Source of the DNA: Acidimicrobiia bacterium
GTDB lineage: Bacteria; Actinomycetota; Acidimicrobiia; Spongiisociales; UBA5794
Assembly (NCBI GenBank): GCA_024762335.1
Contig: JANTHO010000017.1
Coordinates: 1-45,473 of the forward strand
DNA length: 45,473 bases
Reading direction: 5' to 3'
The first letter of the stretch is position 1; each line of letters starts with the position of its first letter. A program made the translations under genes and the position numbers. The notes under the pieces were generated by a model. It was not told where the DNA came from and searched no databases. It worked only from the letters and a program-made list of their open reading frames with translations. Shown one piece after another: positions 34,890 to 44,048 of this stretch.

Positions 34890-35929
34890 AGGAGCGGTCC
34901 GAGAGCGGCGAGTGGTCGGCGAAGGTGCCCGTCCGGTCGTTTGGCGGCGAGCGATGCTGAGCGGATGGCGGCACGGTCGGGAACGACGGCCGCCGGTTCG
35001 ATCCCGGTCCACTCCTTCGTTGCGGCCACGACATCACGCTGGCTCTTCACCGCTGCACGGTTGAGAACGATGATCGGCGGAGGCCCGGCCCAGGCCGCTA
35101 CGAGGTGCGCGGCGCGCACAACGCCCACGGCGCTCGCGTCGACCACGAGAATCGCGTTGTCGGCTCGCTTCAGAACCGGCCCGTCGGGATCCGTTGCCCC
35201 GAGATCCACGATGACCCGATCGAACCGGACCGTGGCAGCATCGATCAGGTCGTCGATCATGGAGGGTCTGGTCTGCGCCTCTCCGACACGATGCGATCCC
35301 GTGATCACCGTGATCGGTCCGGCGCGATGCTCGACGTCTGCCGTAATCGACCCGGTCAATCTCACCTGATCGGCCGCGTCGGTGATGTCCGGCCTCGGCG
35401 GTAGGCCGAGGCGGATGGCGATGGACGGAGCATCCAGGTCGAGGTCGATGAGGACGGTCGAGGATCCCCGGCTCGACTCCCATGCGAGGCCCAGTGCGAC
35501 TTCCGTCGTCCCCGGCGCACCCCTGGGGCCGATCACGGCGGTCACCGATCCGGTCCCCTCGCGATCGACCGGTGAGGCCGAGGGGGAGATGAAACGGATC
35601 GCCGTGACGATCGTTCGCACATCCGCCGTGTCGGGGAGGATCTCGTCGACCCCCGACGAGCGGAACATCATTGCGGCCGGTTCGTCCTCCACGGGATGGA
35701 TGCCGAGGATGCCGAGACCGGCTCGCTGCCATGCCGCGATCTGAACCGGTGTCACCCAGGAGACCTCGCCACCCGCGACGACTACGTCGATGTCCCTGGC
35801 ATGCTCCTCGATCTCGTGCGGTTGGAACGCTCGCAGCACGATCCTCAGCTCGGCTGTTTCCCTGGCATACGAGACCAATCCCGGTTCCCAATCCCTCGCC
35901 GAGAGGACGGTTGCGACGCGAACACTCAT
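34886..35929 (-). CDS. CpaE/TadZ-like ParA-family protein with degenerate P-loop
   Basis: Pole-localisation ATPase homologue, 347 residues. An N-terminal receiver-like domain (about 1-115, IDVVVAGGEVSWVTPVQ) is followed by a MinD/ParA fold with VLIDLDLDAPSIAIRLGL and RVIVDLGATDPDG. At the expected deviant Walker A the sequence is GPRGAPGTTE (134-143): both lysines of GKGGVGKTT are missing. It therefore may bind but not hydrolyse ATP. It overlaps both neighbours by 4 nt. Confidence 0.85.
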   Translation of the reverse strand: MSVRVATVLSARDWEPGLVSYARETAELRIVLRAFQPHEIEEHARDIDVVVAGGEVSWVTPVQIAAWQRAGLGILGIHPVEDEPAAMMFRSSGVDEILPDTADVRTIVTAIRFISPSASPVDREGTGSVTAVIGPRGAPGTTEVALGLAWESSRGSSTVLIDLDLDAPSIAIRLGLPPRPDITDAADQVRLTGSITADVEHRAGPITVITGSHRVGEAQTRPSMIDDLIDAATVRFDRVIVDLGATDPDGPVLKRADNAILVVDASAVGVVRAAHLVAAWAGPPPIIVLNRAAVKSQRDVVAATKEWTGIEPAAVVPDRAAIRSASLAAKRPDGHLRRPLAALGPLL

Positions 35930-36540
35930 TCCCCGACCCGCACCAGGTCGAGGTCGCCTTCGTTCATTGCAGTCGTGAGTGCAGCGGCGAGCGCGTCGTC
36001 GACGGCAAGGAGGAGCTGGACCTGTCCACCGTTCACCGATGACTCCGAGACCGCTGCATCCACGACGTAGACGGACGAAGCGATCAGGCGGGTCGCAGCC
36101 GGTTCGCCGGGACGGGAGGTCGATGCGTACACGTCGACCCGGTCGCCCGGATCGATCCGGCCGAGCACGGCGTGCGATTCGTCGACTTCCAGTGCGAGGA
36201 GATCGGGGGCAGATTGAACTTCCGGCGGCCGGAGAAGGCTCGGGAGCAGCGGTTCGCCCGAAGCGATCGGTGCGACGAGAACCCAGTCTGATAGGTCCCC
36301 GATCTCATCCCCGACCACCAGTCCCCCGGGATCCGACGTGTGTCGGACGGTGATGTCGAGGGCGGAGAGTGGTGTGCCCGCCGGGAGATCCGAGCCGGCG
36401 ACGAGAACGGGAACCGTCGTCGCCGGGCGCGTCATCCACATGACGAGAAGGGCAGCAAGCGCCGCGAGACCGACGCCGAGGAGCGTTCGGGTATCCGGTC
36501 GCGGAATCGACAGGTTCCGAACGTGCACGCCGACCGCCAT
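35926..36540 (-). CDS. CpaB/RcpC-like pilus assembly protein (SAF domain)
   Basis: Membrane-anchored protein of 204 residues. The cytoplasmic N-terminus is followed by one helix (GVGLAALAALLVMWM, about 22-36) and a SAF domain (VPVLVAGSDLPAGTPLSALD). Last comes the RcpC region with GRIDPGDRVDVYAST and a C-terminal DLVRVGE. In gram-negatives CpaB acts with the outer-membrane secretin; in an actinobacterium it probably works in the cell wall. The ATG overlaps the previous stop by 1 nt (TGATG). Confidence 0.87.
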   Translation of the reverse strand: MAVGVHVRNLSIPRPDTRTLLGVGLAALAALLVMWMTRPATTVPVLVAGSDLPAGTPLSALDITVRHTSDPGGLVVGDEIGDLSDWVLVAPIASGEPLLPSLLRPPEVQSAPDLLALEVDESHAVLGRIDPGDRVDVYASTSRPGEPAATRLIASSVYVVDAAVSESSVNGGQVQLLLAVDDALAAALTTAMNEGDLDLVRVGE

Positions 36541-36839
36541 CAGCGGACCTCCATCGTCACGATGTGGGCGATCGCGACGAAGCGCTCAACATCGCCGTCG
36601 ACGAGGACGACGTGATCGACCCCGACGGCATCGACGACTCCGCGGTAGATGTGCCCGTCGTCGGTCGAGAGCAGGAGCAGTTCCGTCCTGTCTTCGGAGT
36701 CGAGTAGACGATCCCGGAGGGTGCGTCGCCGCAGGGCGGCCGCCCGTGCGGCGCTCTGCTCGGCATCCAGCGTGTCGTCGAGACGGTTACGGAGGGAGCG
36801 CCCGAGACGAACCAGATCCGGATGTCCAAAAGGATCCAT
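36540..36839 (-). CDS. Tad operon leader gene, small protein of unknown function
   Basis: First gene of the operon, 99 residues. The N-terminal half is a charged helix (ARAAALRRRTLRDRLLDSED), and the C-terminal half a short beta-barrel-like segment (ELLLLSTDDGHIYRGVVDAV, GVDHVVLVDGDVERFVAIAH). This is reminiscent of Sm-like or SH3-like folds, but no family is recognised. GGGGGGAG lies just upstream of the ATG. Co-transcription with cpaB (1-nt overlap) points to a role in pilus assembly or control. Confidence 0.72.
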   Translation of the reverse strand: MDPFGHPDLVRLGRSLRNRLDDTLDAEQSAARAAALRRRTLRDRLLDSEDRTELLLLSTDDGHIYRGVVDAVGVDHVVLVDGDVERFVAIAHIVTMEVR

Positions 36840-36974
36840 GCACTCCCCCCGATCTCGAACGTGCCCGATCGTTCTGCTTGTTAGATATCACATCCAGGGG
36901 AACCCGTCGAGACACATGAACGTGCCGAAGTTGGGAATGTTTCGCGGCTCAGCGTCGGGAAGCGCGCTCTCCCG

Positions 36975-36980
36975 TACACT
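36975..36980 (+). promoter_or_regulatory. putative -10 box (TACACT) of the 5'-nucleotidase gene
   Basis: TACACT ends 7 nt before the ATG at 36988. No Shine-Dalgarno is seen. Confidence 0.5.
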
Positions 36981-36987
36981 GCGATGC

Positions 36988-38442
36988 ATGCCGGTCCATC
37001 CGATCCCGATTCCCGACCCCAGTCCCGAGCGACGGGTGTTCACCAACCGCACGTTGAACATGCGCAAGATCAAAGCGATCGGGTACGACATGGACTACAC
37101 GCTGACCCAGTACAACGCCGAGGCGTGGGAAGAATGTGCGTTCGGACACGCCAGGGACCGGCTCGAGTCGCTCGGGTGGCCCGTGAAGGAACTGGTCTTC
37201 GACGCCGGCATGGTGAGTCGGGGGCTCGTGATCGATCTCGAACTCGGGAACCTCGTCAAGGCGAGCCGGTTCGGCTGGATCGTCCGCGCCGCCCACGGGA
37301 CACGAATACTGGAGTACGGGCACCTGCGACGGGCGTATTCGGGGACGATCATCGACCTTGCCGAGGATCGATACATCTTCCTGAACACGCTCTTCTCGCT
37401 CTCCGAAGCGAGCCTCTACGCCCAGTGTGTCGAGCTGCTCGACGCGGGCCTGCTGCCGAGCGGGATCGGGTACCGGGAGCTCTTCGGCGCCGTTCGCGAT
37501 GCGATCGACGGTGCACATCGCGATGGTTCCCTCAAGGCCGACGTGCTCGCCGACCCCGAGCGATTCATCGTCCTGGACGAGGACATCGTCGCGAGCCTGC
37601 TCGACCAGCGTCATGCAGGGAAGCGGCTGATGCTGATCACGAACTCCGAGTGGAGTTTCGCAAGTGAGATCATGACCTACACGTTCGACCGGTATCTGCC
37701 GGAGGGACGCACATGGCGGGATCTCTTCGGGACGGTGATCGTCTCGTCTGCAAAACCGGGGTTCTTCACCTCATCGAATCCGCTCTACAAGGTCGTGGAC
37801 GAGGACCGGGGGCTGCTCGAGCCCCATCACGGATCCATCGAAACCGGCGGGGTCTTCTTCGGGGGGAACGCCCGGCTCGTCGAGGAGTTCCTCGGTGTTT
37901 CCGGCGATGAGATCCTCTACGTCGGGGATCACCTGTTCGGCGACGTGCACTACTCGAAGGAACTGCTCAGGTGGAGGACGGCGCTGATCCTGCAGGAACT
38001 CGAATCCGAGGTCCGGGCCTTGACCGAGTTCCTACCAACGCAGCGGCGCCTCGGGGACCTCATGAAGGAGAAGGAGCATCTCGAGGCACAGCTGAGCGCC
38101 CTCCGTCTCGCCGCGCTGCGTTCCCGCGACGGCTACGCCGCTCCGATGTTCGAAGTCGACGACGCGGAGACGGCGATCGTCGAAACGAGGAATGCGCTCG
38201 TTGCGCTCGACGACCAGATTGCTCCGCTTGCGATCGAAGCGGGGAAACTCCGCAACGAGACATGGGGGCTCATGATGCGAGCCGGGGCCGACAAGAGCCT
38301 CCTCGCCCGTCAGGTGGAACGCTACGCAGACATCTACACGTCACGGGTTTCGAACCTGCTCTACCCCGGCCCGTATGCGACGTACCGGATCGGCAGACTC
38401 GACCTTCCCCACGATCCGCACCCGCCCCACGAGATTCACTGA
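36988..38442 (+). CDS. HAD-family 5'-nucleotidase (cytosolic purine NT5C2-like)
   Basis: The 484-residue protein belongs to the HAD-IG group related to eukaryotic IMP/GMP-specific 5'-nucleotidase. The nucleophile motif is GYDMDYTLTQYN (Asp near residue 32), motif II is MLITNSEWSF, and motif IV is ILYVGDHLFGDV. A C-terminal helical region with a long coiled segment (RLGDLMKEKEHLEAQLSALR) follows. ATG 36988 is chosen from homology and the upstream TACACT. Substrate preference is inferred from the family only. The stop overlaps the end of the convergent zinc-ribbon gene by 7 nt. Confidence 0.88.
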   Translation: MPVHPIPIPDPSPERRVFTNRTLNMRKIKAIGYDMDYTLTQYNAEAWEECAFGHARDRLESLGWPVKELVFDAGMVSRGLVIDLELGNLVKASRFGWIVRAAHGTRILEYGHLRRAYSGTIIDLAEDRYIFLNTLFSLSEASLYAQCVELLDAGLLPSGIGYRELFGAVRDAIDGAHRDGSLKADVLADPERFIVLDEDIVASLLDQRHAGKRLMLITNSEWSFASEIMTYTFDRYLPEGRTWRDLFGTVIVSSAKPGFFTSSNPLYKVVDEDRGLLEPHHGSIETGGVFFGGNARLVEEFLGVSGDEILYVGDHLFGDVHYSKELLRWRTALILQELESEVRALTEFLPTQRRLGDLMKEKEHLEAQLSALRLAALRSRDGYAAPMFEVDDAETAIVETRNALVALDDQIAPLAIEAGKLRNETWGLMMRAGADKSLLARQVERYADIYTSRVSNLLYPGPYATYRIGRLDLPHDPHPPHEIH

Positions 38443-38624
38443 CGCGGATCGTCCTCCTCCAGATCTGCCTCGTCGACGACCAGATCGAATCGATCCATGC
38501 ACTCCCCACACCGATACGCGACCACGTCGCCGACGATGGGCGGCTCGTCCGGCGGGAATGTGGTCAGCAGGAAGGCCGATCCGCCGCATTCGACGCACAC
38601 GATCGGATTCCCCAGTGGGCTCAT
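38436..38624 (-). CDS. Small zinc-ribbon protein
   Basis: A 62-residue protein with two CxxC knuckles (CVECGG about 10-15 and CGECMDRF about 39-46) and an acidic tail. It probably binds one Zn2+; function unknown. The AGGGAGATACCG ribosome site supports it as a real gene. It is 10 nt downstream of the uspA stop, so probably co-transcribed with it. Confidence 0.75.
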   Translation of the reverse strand: MSPLGNPIVCVECGGSAFLLTTFPPDEPPIVGDVVAYRCGECMDRFDLVVDEADLEEDDPRQ

Positions 38625-38634
38625 CGGTATCTCC

Positions 38635-39081
38635 CTACTTGACCGTGATGACGGTGCAATCCGCCGTGTGTGCGACCCGGTTGGAGACGCTACCGAGGAG
38701 CCAGCCGGAGAGATCTCCGAGGCCTCGCCGTCCCATCACGATGACGTCGGCTGAGACCTTCTCGGCGGTCTCACAGATCGTCTTCGCAGGCGATCCGAGC
38801 TCGACGAGTGTGTTCACGGTGGAGACGCCGGCTTCACGGGCCGTCTTTGCCGCCTGCCCTACGATCTCTTGGCCTGCGGATTCAAGGATCGACCGCGACT
38901 CTGTGTAGAGCCCCTCGAGCTCCGCATACGCTCCGAGCGAGAGCGGGACCGTCGATGCGTAGGACACGACGTTGAGGATGGTCAACGGGGAGCCGTACTT
39001 CACGGCGAAGTCGGCTGCGAACGCCACGGCACGGTCGGAGTGGTCGGATCCATCGACTGCTACAAGGACGTTGGATACCAT
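38635..39081 (-). CDS. Universal stress protein (UspA family)
   Basis: A single-domain UspA of 148 residues: NVLVAVDGSDHSDRAVAFA at the N-terminus and the nucleotide-binding GRRGLGDLSGWLLGSVSNRV (GX2GX9GS pattern, about 115-134). ATG 39081 has AAGGAGGATC 6-12 nt upstream; the longer frame to 39264 crosses the gcvP riboswitch and is rejected. Divergent from gcvP. Confidence 0.95.
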   Translation of the reverse strand: MVSNVLVAVDGSDHSDRAVAFAADFAVKYGSPLTILNVVSYASTVPLSLGAYAELEGLYTESRSILESAGQEIVGQAAKTAREAGVSTVNTLVELGSPAKTICETAEKVSADVIVMGRRGLGDLSGWLLGSVSNRVAHTADCTVITVK

Positions 39082-39174
39082 GCAGATCCTCCTTTTCCCC
39101 AGTGTCGCATGTCGCGTCGCATCTGACCAGGGCCTCTCGGATGCAGTGATCGACTGGTACCATGGAAGGGCCAC

Positions 39175-39345
39175 CGACCCCCGCGGGAGAGCGACGCAGG
39201 TCGCGCCGAAGGAGCAACCACCCCGGCAAACTCGCAGGCACCAGGACCGTGGGGCGAGGCACATCTGGAGAGCAGGACCGCGGTCCTCACCGAAGGGGAA
39301 AGCCGCTGCGGCGGTGAATCTCTCAGGTCATCCGACAGACGGGGC
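39175..39345 (+). promoter_or_regulatory. Tandem glycine riboswitch upstream of gcvP
   Basis: Two adjacent gcvT-type aptamers. The first has GCGGGAGAG (39183), CGCCGAAGGAGCAA (39203) and CTCGCAGGCACCAGGACCG (39231-39249). The second has TCTGGAGAG (39254), CACCGAAGGGGAAAGCC (39288) and AATCTCTCAGGT (39317-39328). The pattern GAGAG...GCCGAAGGxGcAA...CTCAGG is diagnostic. The usual mechanism is gene activation by glycine. A TACCAT box at 39158-39163 may be the promoter. Confidence 0.93.
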
Positions 39346-39379
39346 GACCGAACCGTCGCGCCCGACCGAGGAGTAGCTG

Positions 39380-42298
39380 ATGACCGACACACCGTTCCGG
39401 GACCTCGAACCGACGGCAGCGTTCGAGCGGAGACACATCGGGCCGTCGGATACCGACCTGCCCGAGATGCTGGACGCAGTCGGAGCAGACTCGCTCGGTG
39501 ACCTCATCGACCGGGCGGTGCCGGGTCCGATTCGCGTCGACCGTCCACGCGACCTCCCGGGTCCGATGTCCGAGGTCGAGGTCACGGCGCGCCTCCGCTC
39601 ACTGGCCGATCGGAACGAGCGGTACACGTCGCTCATCGGAATGGGGTACACGGGGACCATCCTCCCGGCCGTCATCCAGCGCAACGTGTTGGAGAACCCC
39701 GGCTGGTACACGGCATACACGCCGTATCAGCCGGAGATCTCACAGGGCCGACTCGAGGCCCTCTTGAACTTCCAAACGATGATCGCCGAACTCACAGGGA
39801 TGGATCTCGCCAACGCGTCGCTCCTCGATGAGGGAACCGCAGCGGCCGAAGCGATGGCGATGCTGAAGCGGCTCAACCGCAGGTCCGGCAACGTGTTCCT
39901 CGTCGACGAGCAGACCCATCCGCAGACGATCGAGGTCGTCAAGACCCGCGCCCTCCCTCTCGGTCTCGACGTCATGATCGGCGACCCGGCGGGGGATCTG
40001 CCGGAAGGCGTGTTCGGCGTCCTCATCCAGTACCCCGGGACGTTCGGTCTGGTCCGGGATCATGCGGAATCGGTCGAGCGGATCCATGCTGCGGGGGCCT
40101 TGGTCGCCTTCGCCGTCGATCCGATGGCCATGACGTTGCTCACACCTCCGGGCGAGCTGGGCGCCGACGTCGTCGTGGGAAGCAGCCAGCGATTCGGCGT
40201 CCCGATGATGTTCGGCGGTCCCCATGCGGCGTTCATTGCAACCAGCGACAAGAACAAGCGCCAGATGCCCGGCCGCGTCGTCGGAGTGTCGAAAGATGCG
40301 GCGGGTCGTCCCGCCCTCCGGCTGGCCCTCCAGACCCGTGAACAGCACATCCGCAGGGAGAAAGCGACTTCGAATATCTGCACCGCGCAGGTCCTCCTGG
40401 CCGTCATGGCAGGCCTCTACGGCGTGTACCACGGGCCGGACGGACTCATCCGGATCGCACAACGGATCCACCGGCTCACGAACGCACTTGCTCAGGGACT
40501 ACGGAATGGAGGCGTCGCGGTCCTCAACGACACATGGTTCGACACGCTGACCGTCCAGGTCGCCGACGCAGACGAGACGCTCGAGCGGGCTCGTCACCGG
40601 AGGATCAACCTTCGCCCTGTGGATGGAACGACCGTTGGGGTCACGCTCGACGAGACCATCACTCCGGCGTACGTCGATGCGCTGTTCGAGATCTTCGGTG
40701 TCGAGGGTGAAGTGGACGTTCTCGTCGACACGGCGCCGTCGGGGATTCCTCCGTCGCTGGTGAGGACGAGCGAGTTCATGGTCCACGAGGTGTTCCACAG
40801 CTACCACTCGGAGACCGAGATGATGCGGTACCTGCGGCGACTCGAGGACCGCGACATCGCACTCGACCGGTCGATGATTCCACTCGGTTCCTGCACGATG
40901 AAACTGAATGCCGCTACGGAGATGGCTCCCATCACGTGGCCGGAGTTCACCGACATCCACCCGTTCGTTCCCCTCGACCAGGCGGCCGGATACCTCGAGC
41001 TGATCTCGGACATGGAACGGTGGCTCGCCGAGATCACCGGGTACGACGCCGTGTCCGTGCAGCCGAACTCGGGTGCACAGGGCGAGTTCACCGGCATGCT
41101 GGCGATCCGGGCATATCACGAGTCGCGGGGGGAGGGGCATCGCGACGTGTGCCTCATCCCTGCCTCGGCGCACGGGACCAATCCGGCATCGGCGACGATG
41201 GCCGGCATGCGTGTCGTCGTGGTGGACACGGGAGAAGACGGCAGCATCGACGTCGATGATCTGCGAGCCAAGGCCGAGCGGTATTCGGACGAGCTGGCCG
41301 CCATCATGATCACCTATCCCTCGACCCATGGCGTGTTCGAGGACACGGTCGTCGAGGTGTGTGACATCATCCATGCCAACGGCGGCCAGGTGTATGTCGA
41401 CGGGGCCAACATGAACGCGCTCGTCGGCATCGCCGAACCCGGCTCGTTCGGCGGGGACGTCTCGCATCTCAACCTGCACAAGACGTTCGCCATCCCACAC
41501 GGCGGCGGTGGCCCCGGTGTCGGACCCGTTGCCGCGAAAGCACATCTGGCCCCATTCCTCCCCGGACACCCGCTCGTCGCGGACCTTTCCGGTATTGAGG
41601 ACGGTGTCGGAGCCGTAGCGTCGGCACCATGGGGATCCGCAGGGATCCTTGCGATCTCATGGGCCTATCTCGCTTTGATGGGTGGCGACGGCCTGCGCAC
41701 GGCAACGGAGATGGCGATCCTGAACGCCAACTACGTCGCGGCCCGGCTCGCGCCCTTCTATCCGGTGCTGTACACGGGACACGACGGATATGTGGCACAC
41801 GAATGCATCATCGACATTCGCGACATCCAACACGACACGGGCGTTACGAACGAAGACGTTGCCAAGCGTCTCATCGACTACGGATTCCACGCCCCGACCA
41901 TGTCGTTCCCCGTTCCGGGGACCTTGATGATCGAACCGACCGAGTCGGAATCGAAGTACGAGCTCGACCGGTTCTGCGACGCCATGATCGCCATCAAGAG
42001 CGAGATCGATGCCGTCGCACGCGGAGACGTCGATGTGGAAGCGAGCGTGCTCCGCCGATCCCCTCATCCGGCGGAGGACCTCGTCGCCAACGAATGGGAT
42101 CGTCCCTATGAGAGAGAAGAAGCCGCCTATCCGGTGGAGCACCTTCGCAGAGACAAGTACTGGGTGCCGGTGAGCCGGATCGACAACGCATTCGGCGACC
42201 GTCACCTCGTGTGCTCATGTCCACCGATGGAGGCGTACCAGATGGGTACCGAAGGCGGGTTCACGATCGCATCGGATCAGGTGTTCGCCGATGAGTGA
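39380..42298 (+). CDS. gcvP: Glycine dehydrogenase (decarboxylating), glycine cleavage P-protein
   Basis: PLP enzyme that decarboxylates glycine and passes the aminomethyl group to lipoyl-GcvH. Full-length fused P-protein of 972 residues. Homologous N-half features are [20 protein letters not shown] and the C-half PLP site [18 protein letters not shown], Lys701. ATG 39380 follows GAGGAG. No gcvT or gcvH is in the window. Expression is controlled by the tandem glycine riboswitch. The stop overlaps the next gene by 8 nt. Confidence 0.97.
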   Translation: MTDTPFRDLEPTAAFERRHIGPSDTDLPEMLDAVGADSLGDLIDRAVPGPIRVDRPRDLPGPMSEVEVTARLRSLADRNERYTSLIGMGYTGTILPAVIQRNVLENPGWYTAYTPYQPEISQGRLEALLNFQTMIAELTGMDLANASLLDEGTAAAEAMAMLKRLNRRSGNVFLVDEQTHPQTIEVVKTRALPLGLDVMIGDPAGDLPEGVFGVLIQYPGTFGLVRDHAESVERIHAAGALVAFAVDPMAMTLLTPPGELGADVVVGSSQRFGVPMMFGGPHAAFIATSDKNKRQMPGRVVGVSKDAAGRPALRLALQTREQHIRREKATSNICTAQVLLAVMAGLYGVYHGPDGLIRIAQRIHRLTNALAQGLRNGGVAVLNDTWFDTLTVQVADADETLERARHRRINLRPVDGTTVGVTLDETITPAYVDALFEIFGVEGEVDVLVDTAPSGIPPSLVRTSEFMVHEVFHSYHSETEMMRYLRRLEDRDIALDRSMIPLGSCTMKLNAATEMAPITWPEFTDIHPFVPLDQAAGYLELISDMERWLAEITGYDAVSVQPNSGAQGEFTGMLAIRAYHESRGEGHRDVCLIPASAHGTNPASATMAGMRVVVVDTGEDGSIDVDDLRAKAERYSDELAAIMITYPSTHGVFEDTVVEVCDIIHANGGQVYVDGANMNALVGIAEPGSFGGDVSHLNLHKTFAIPHGGGGPGVGPVAAKAHLAPFLPGHPLVADLSGIEDGVGAVASAPWGSAGILAISWAYLALMGGDGLRTATEMAILNANYVAARLAPFYPVLYTGHDGYVAHECIIDIRDIQHDTGVTNEDVAKRLIDYGFHAPTMSFPVPGTLMIEPTESESKYELDRFCDAMIAIKSEIDAVARGDVDVEASVLRRSPHPAEDLVANEWDRPYEREEAAYPVEHLRRDKYWVPVSRIDNAFGDRHLVCSCPPMEAYQMGTEGGFTIASDQVFADE

Positions 42299-42773
42299 CG
42301 CCTTCTCCTTCCGGTCGAAGCCGAAGGGGCTCTTCAAGTGGTTCCTGCAGATGCCGAAGTGGATCTTCCGGGCCCATCTGGGTTTCGTCTTCGGGTCCCG
42401 GTTCCTCCTACTCGAGCACGTCGGACGGAAGTCGGGGAAGATCTACCAAACGCCACTCGAGGTGGCGAGCCGCGACCTGGACCACGATGAATACATCGTG
42501 ACCTCGGGAACGGGTGTGAGAGCCGACTGGTATCTGAACATTCGCGCGAACCCTGCGGTCGCGATCTGGCTCGGCAGTCACCGGTATCCCGTCGCACAGC
42601 GTTTCCTCCCCACTGCGGAAGCCGTCGAGCGGATGAACGTGTACGAACGAGAGCATCCGAAGGCCGCCGCCAAACTCGAGAAGATGATGGGCGTCTCCCA
42701 CGACGAGACCGAGGCGTCGTGGATGGCGATGATGGAGCAGATCCCGATGATCGGGTTCACGCCGCAGCGGTAG
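42291..42773 (+). CDS. Ddn-like nitroreductase/F420-dependent family protein
   Basis: The 160-residue protein of the DDN split-beta-barrel family matches actinobacterial F420H2-dependent quinone/nitro reductases. The core motif is [20 protein letters not shown], and [16 protein letters not shown] follows. This family usually binds deazaflavin F420, so the host likely makes F420. It begins inside gcvP's last codons and so may be co-translated. It overlaps the convergent MFS gene by 17 nt. Confidence 0.88.
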   Translation: MSDAFSFRSKPKGLFKWFLQMPKWIFRAHLGFVFGSRFLLLEHVGRKSGKIYQTPLEVASRDLDHDEYIVTSGTGVRADWYLNIRANPAVAIWLGSHRYPVAQRFLPTAEAVERMNVYEREHPKAAAKLEKMMGVSHDETEASWMAMMEQIPMIGFTPQR

Positions 42774-43944
42774 CGACCGGGTCGTTGCTTCCAGCCCGCA
42801 TCGCCCAGCGGTCCCATCGCCAGAAGATGACGGTGGCGATGCCGAGGGCGACACCGGCCGTCACGTACATCGGACCCCACCCGGCTCCGTCGATGATCGC
42901 GCCGAGGAGGGGCCCGCCGATCAGCGTGCCCACGTCGAACAGCGCAGTGAAGAACGACATGGCGGACCCCCGGTCGGAGTCGGGGGCACGATCCACGAGC
43001 ATCGCCGTGAGGATCGGGAACGTGAAACCGTGGCCGGCTCCGCACAGCGCTCCCGCGATCGCCACGCCGACCCACGTTCCTGCGCCGGCAAGGACCAGGA
43101 ATCCCATGACGAGCGCGGCCAGCGACGGGTAGAGCACTCGCATCCGACCCACCCTGTCGGGGAGCCATCCGAGGAAGACCCGTTCGAGGATGGCGACGAC
43201 GACGTACATGGAGAAGAACAGGCCGACGCTGCCGATCCCGGTGTCGTCGACGTAACGCCGGATGAATACGAAATATGCGGTGAGAACGGTCGAGAAGGAG
43301 CCGATCATCCACCAGATCGGCAGGAGGTTGCGCGTCGCGACGATCTTCCAGAACCCCTGTGGTGACTCGCCGGGCTTCAGCTCCGGGCGCCGCTCAGGCA
43401 ATGGGAGCGAGAGGACCAGCGTGATGACGGCGAAACCGGCGGCGGTGAGGAAGAGTTCGCGGAACCCGGCAAGAGAGAGAACGATGTCGCCGACGATGCC
43501 TGCCACTCCGATCGGGAGCAGGCCCGACACGCCGAACAGGGCGATTCCCTCGGTGCGGCGGGACGCCGGAATGACGTCGGTGCCGTACGTGAACAGGGCG
43601 CTGAAGAGCATCGCCTCGGCGACGCCGTGACCGATCCGGACGACGTAGACCCAAGGGCCGATCGCCGACACGGTCAGGTATAGGAGGATGAACACGACAT
43701 TGAGAGCGTTCCCGATGAGGATCACCGGCCGGCGACCGTGACGGTCCATCACCGTTCCGAGCAGGGGCCGCATCGCGATCGACGCCACAGCGGTCGCTCC
43801 ATAGATGAGGCCGATCTGCGTGTCGCTGGCACCGAGACCGGCGAGATAGCCCGAGAAGTGGAGGAACAGGGCATACGCCATCCCGCTCGTGAAGTTGGCT
43901 ACCGACACGAGCACGAACGAGCGGGTGAGCAGGCGATCCGTCAC
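42757..43944 (-). CDS. Major facilitator superfamily transporter
   Basis: Membrane carrier of 395 residues with 12 predicted helices. Motif A of the N-half is GTVMDRHGRRPVILIG (about 63-78), and a second copy-like loop GWLPDRVGRMRVLYP is in the C-half. The length fits drug/arabinose-type MFS exporters. GTG 43944 gives MTDRLLTRSF, and TAGGCT 6 nt upstream suggests a leaderless message. Substrate unknown. Confidence 0.9.
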   Translation of the reverse strand: MTDRLLTRSFVLVSVANFTSGMAYALFLHFSGYLAGLGASDTQIGLIYGATAVASIAMRPLLGTVMDRHGRRPVILIGNALNVVFILLYLTVSAIGPWVYVVRIGHGVAEAMLFSALFTYGTDVIPASRRTEGIALFGVSGLLPIGVAGIVGDIVLSLAGFRELFLTAAGFAVITLVLSLPLPERRPELKPGESPQGFWKIVATRNLLPIWWMIGSFSTVLTAYFVFIRRYVDDTGIGSVGLFFSMYVVVAILERVFLGWLPDRVGRMRVLYPSLAALVMGFLVLAGAGTWVGVAIAGALCGAGHGFTFPILTAMLVDRAPDSDRGSAMSFFTALFDVGTLIGGPLLGAIIDGAGWGPMYVTAGVALGIATVIFWRWDRWAMRAGSNDPVATAAA

Positions 43945-43950
43945 CGAACC

Positions 43951-43956
43951 AGCCTA
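43951..43956 (-). promoter_or_regulatory. putative -10 box (TAGGCT) of the MFS gene
   Basis: TAGGCT on the minus strand, 6 nt before the GTG start at 43944. No Shine-Dalgarno. Confidence 0.45.
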
Positions 43957-44048
43957 TCGCCGTCGACATGCCCCACGGCCACCGCCCATCCCCGCGCGTT
44001 CGTCGAATCTGCGAGGATGGCGCATCCCCTCACAACGGAAGGCGAAGA

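Noticed and set aside
39119-39264. Extended UspA frame into the riboswitch region
   Set aside because: The start at 39081 has a near-perfect ribosome site and homology begins there; the upstream part is the riboswitch read antisense.
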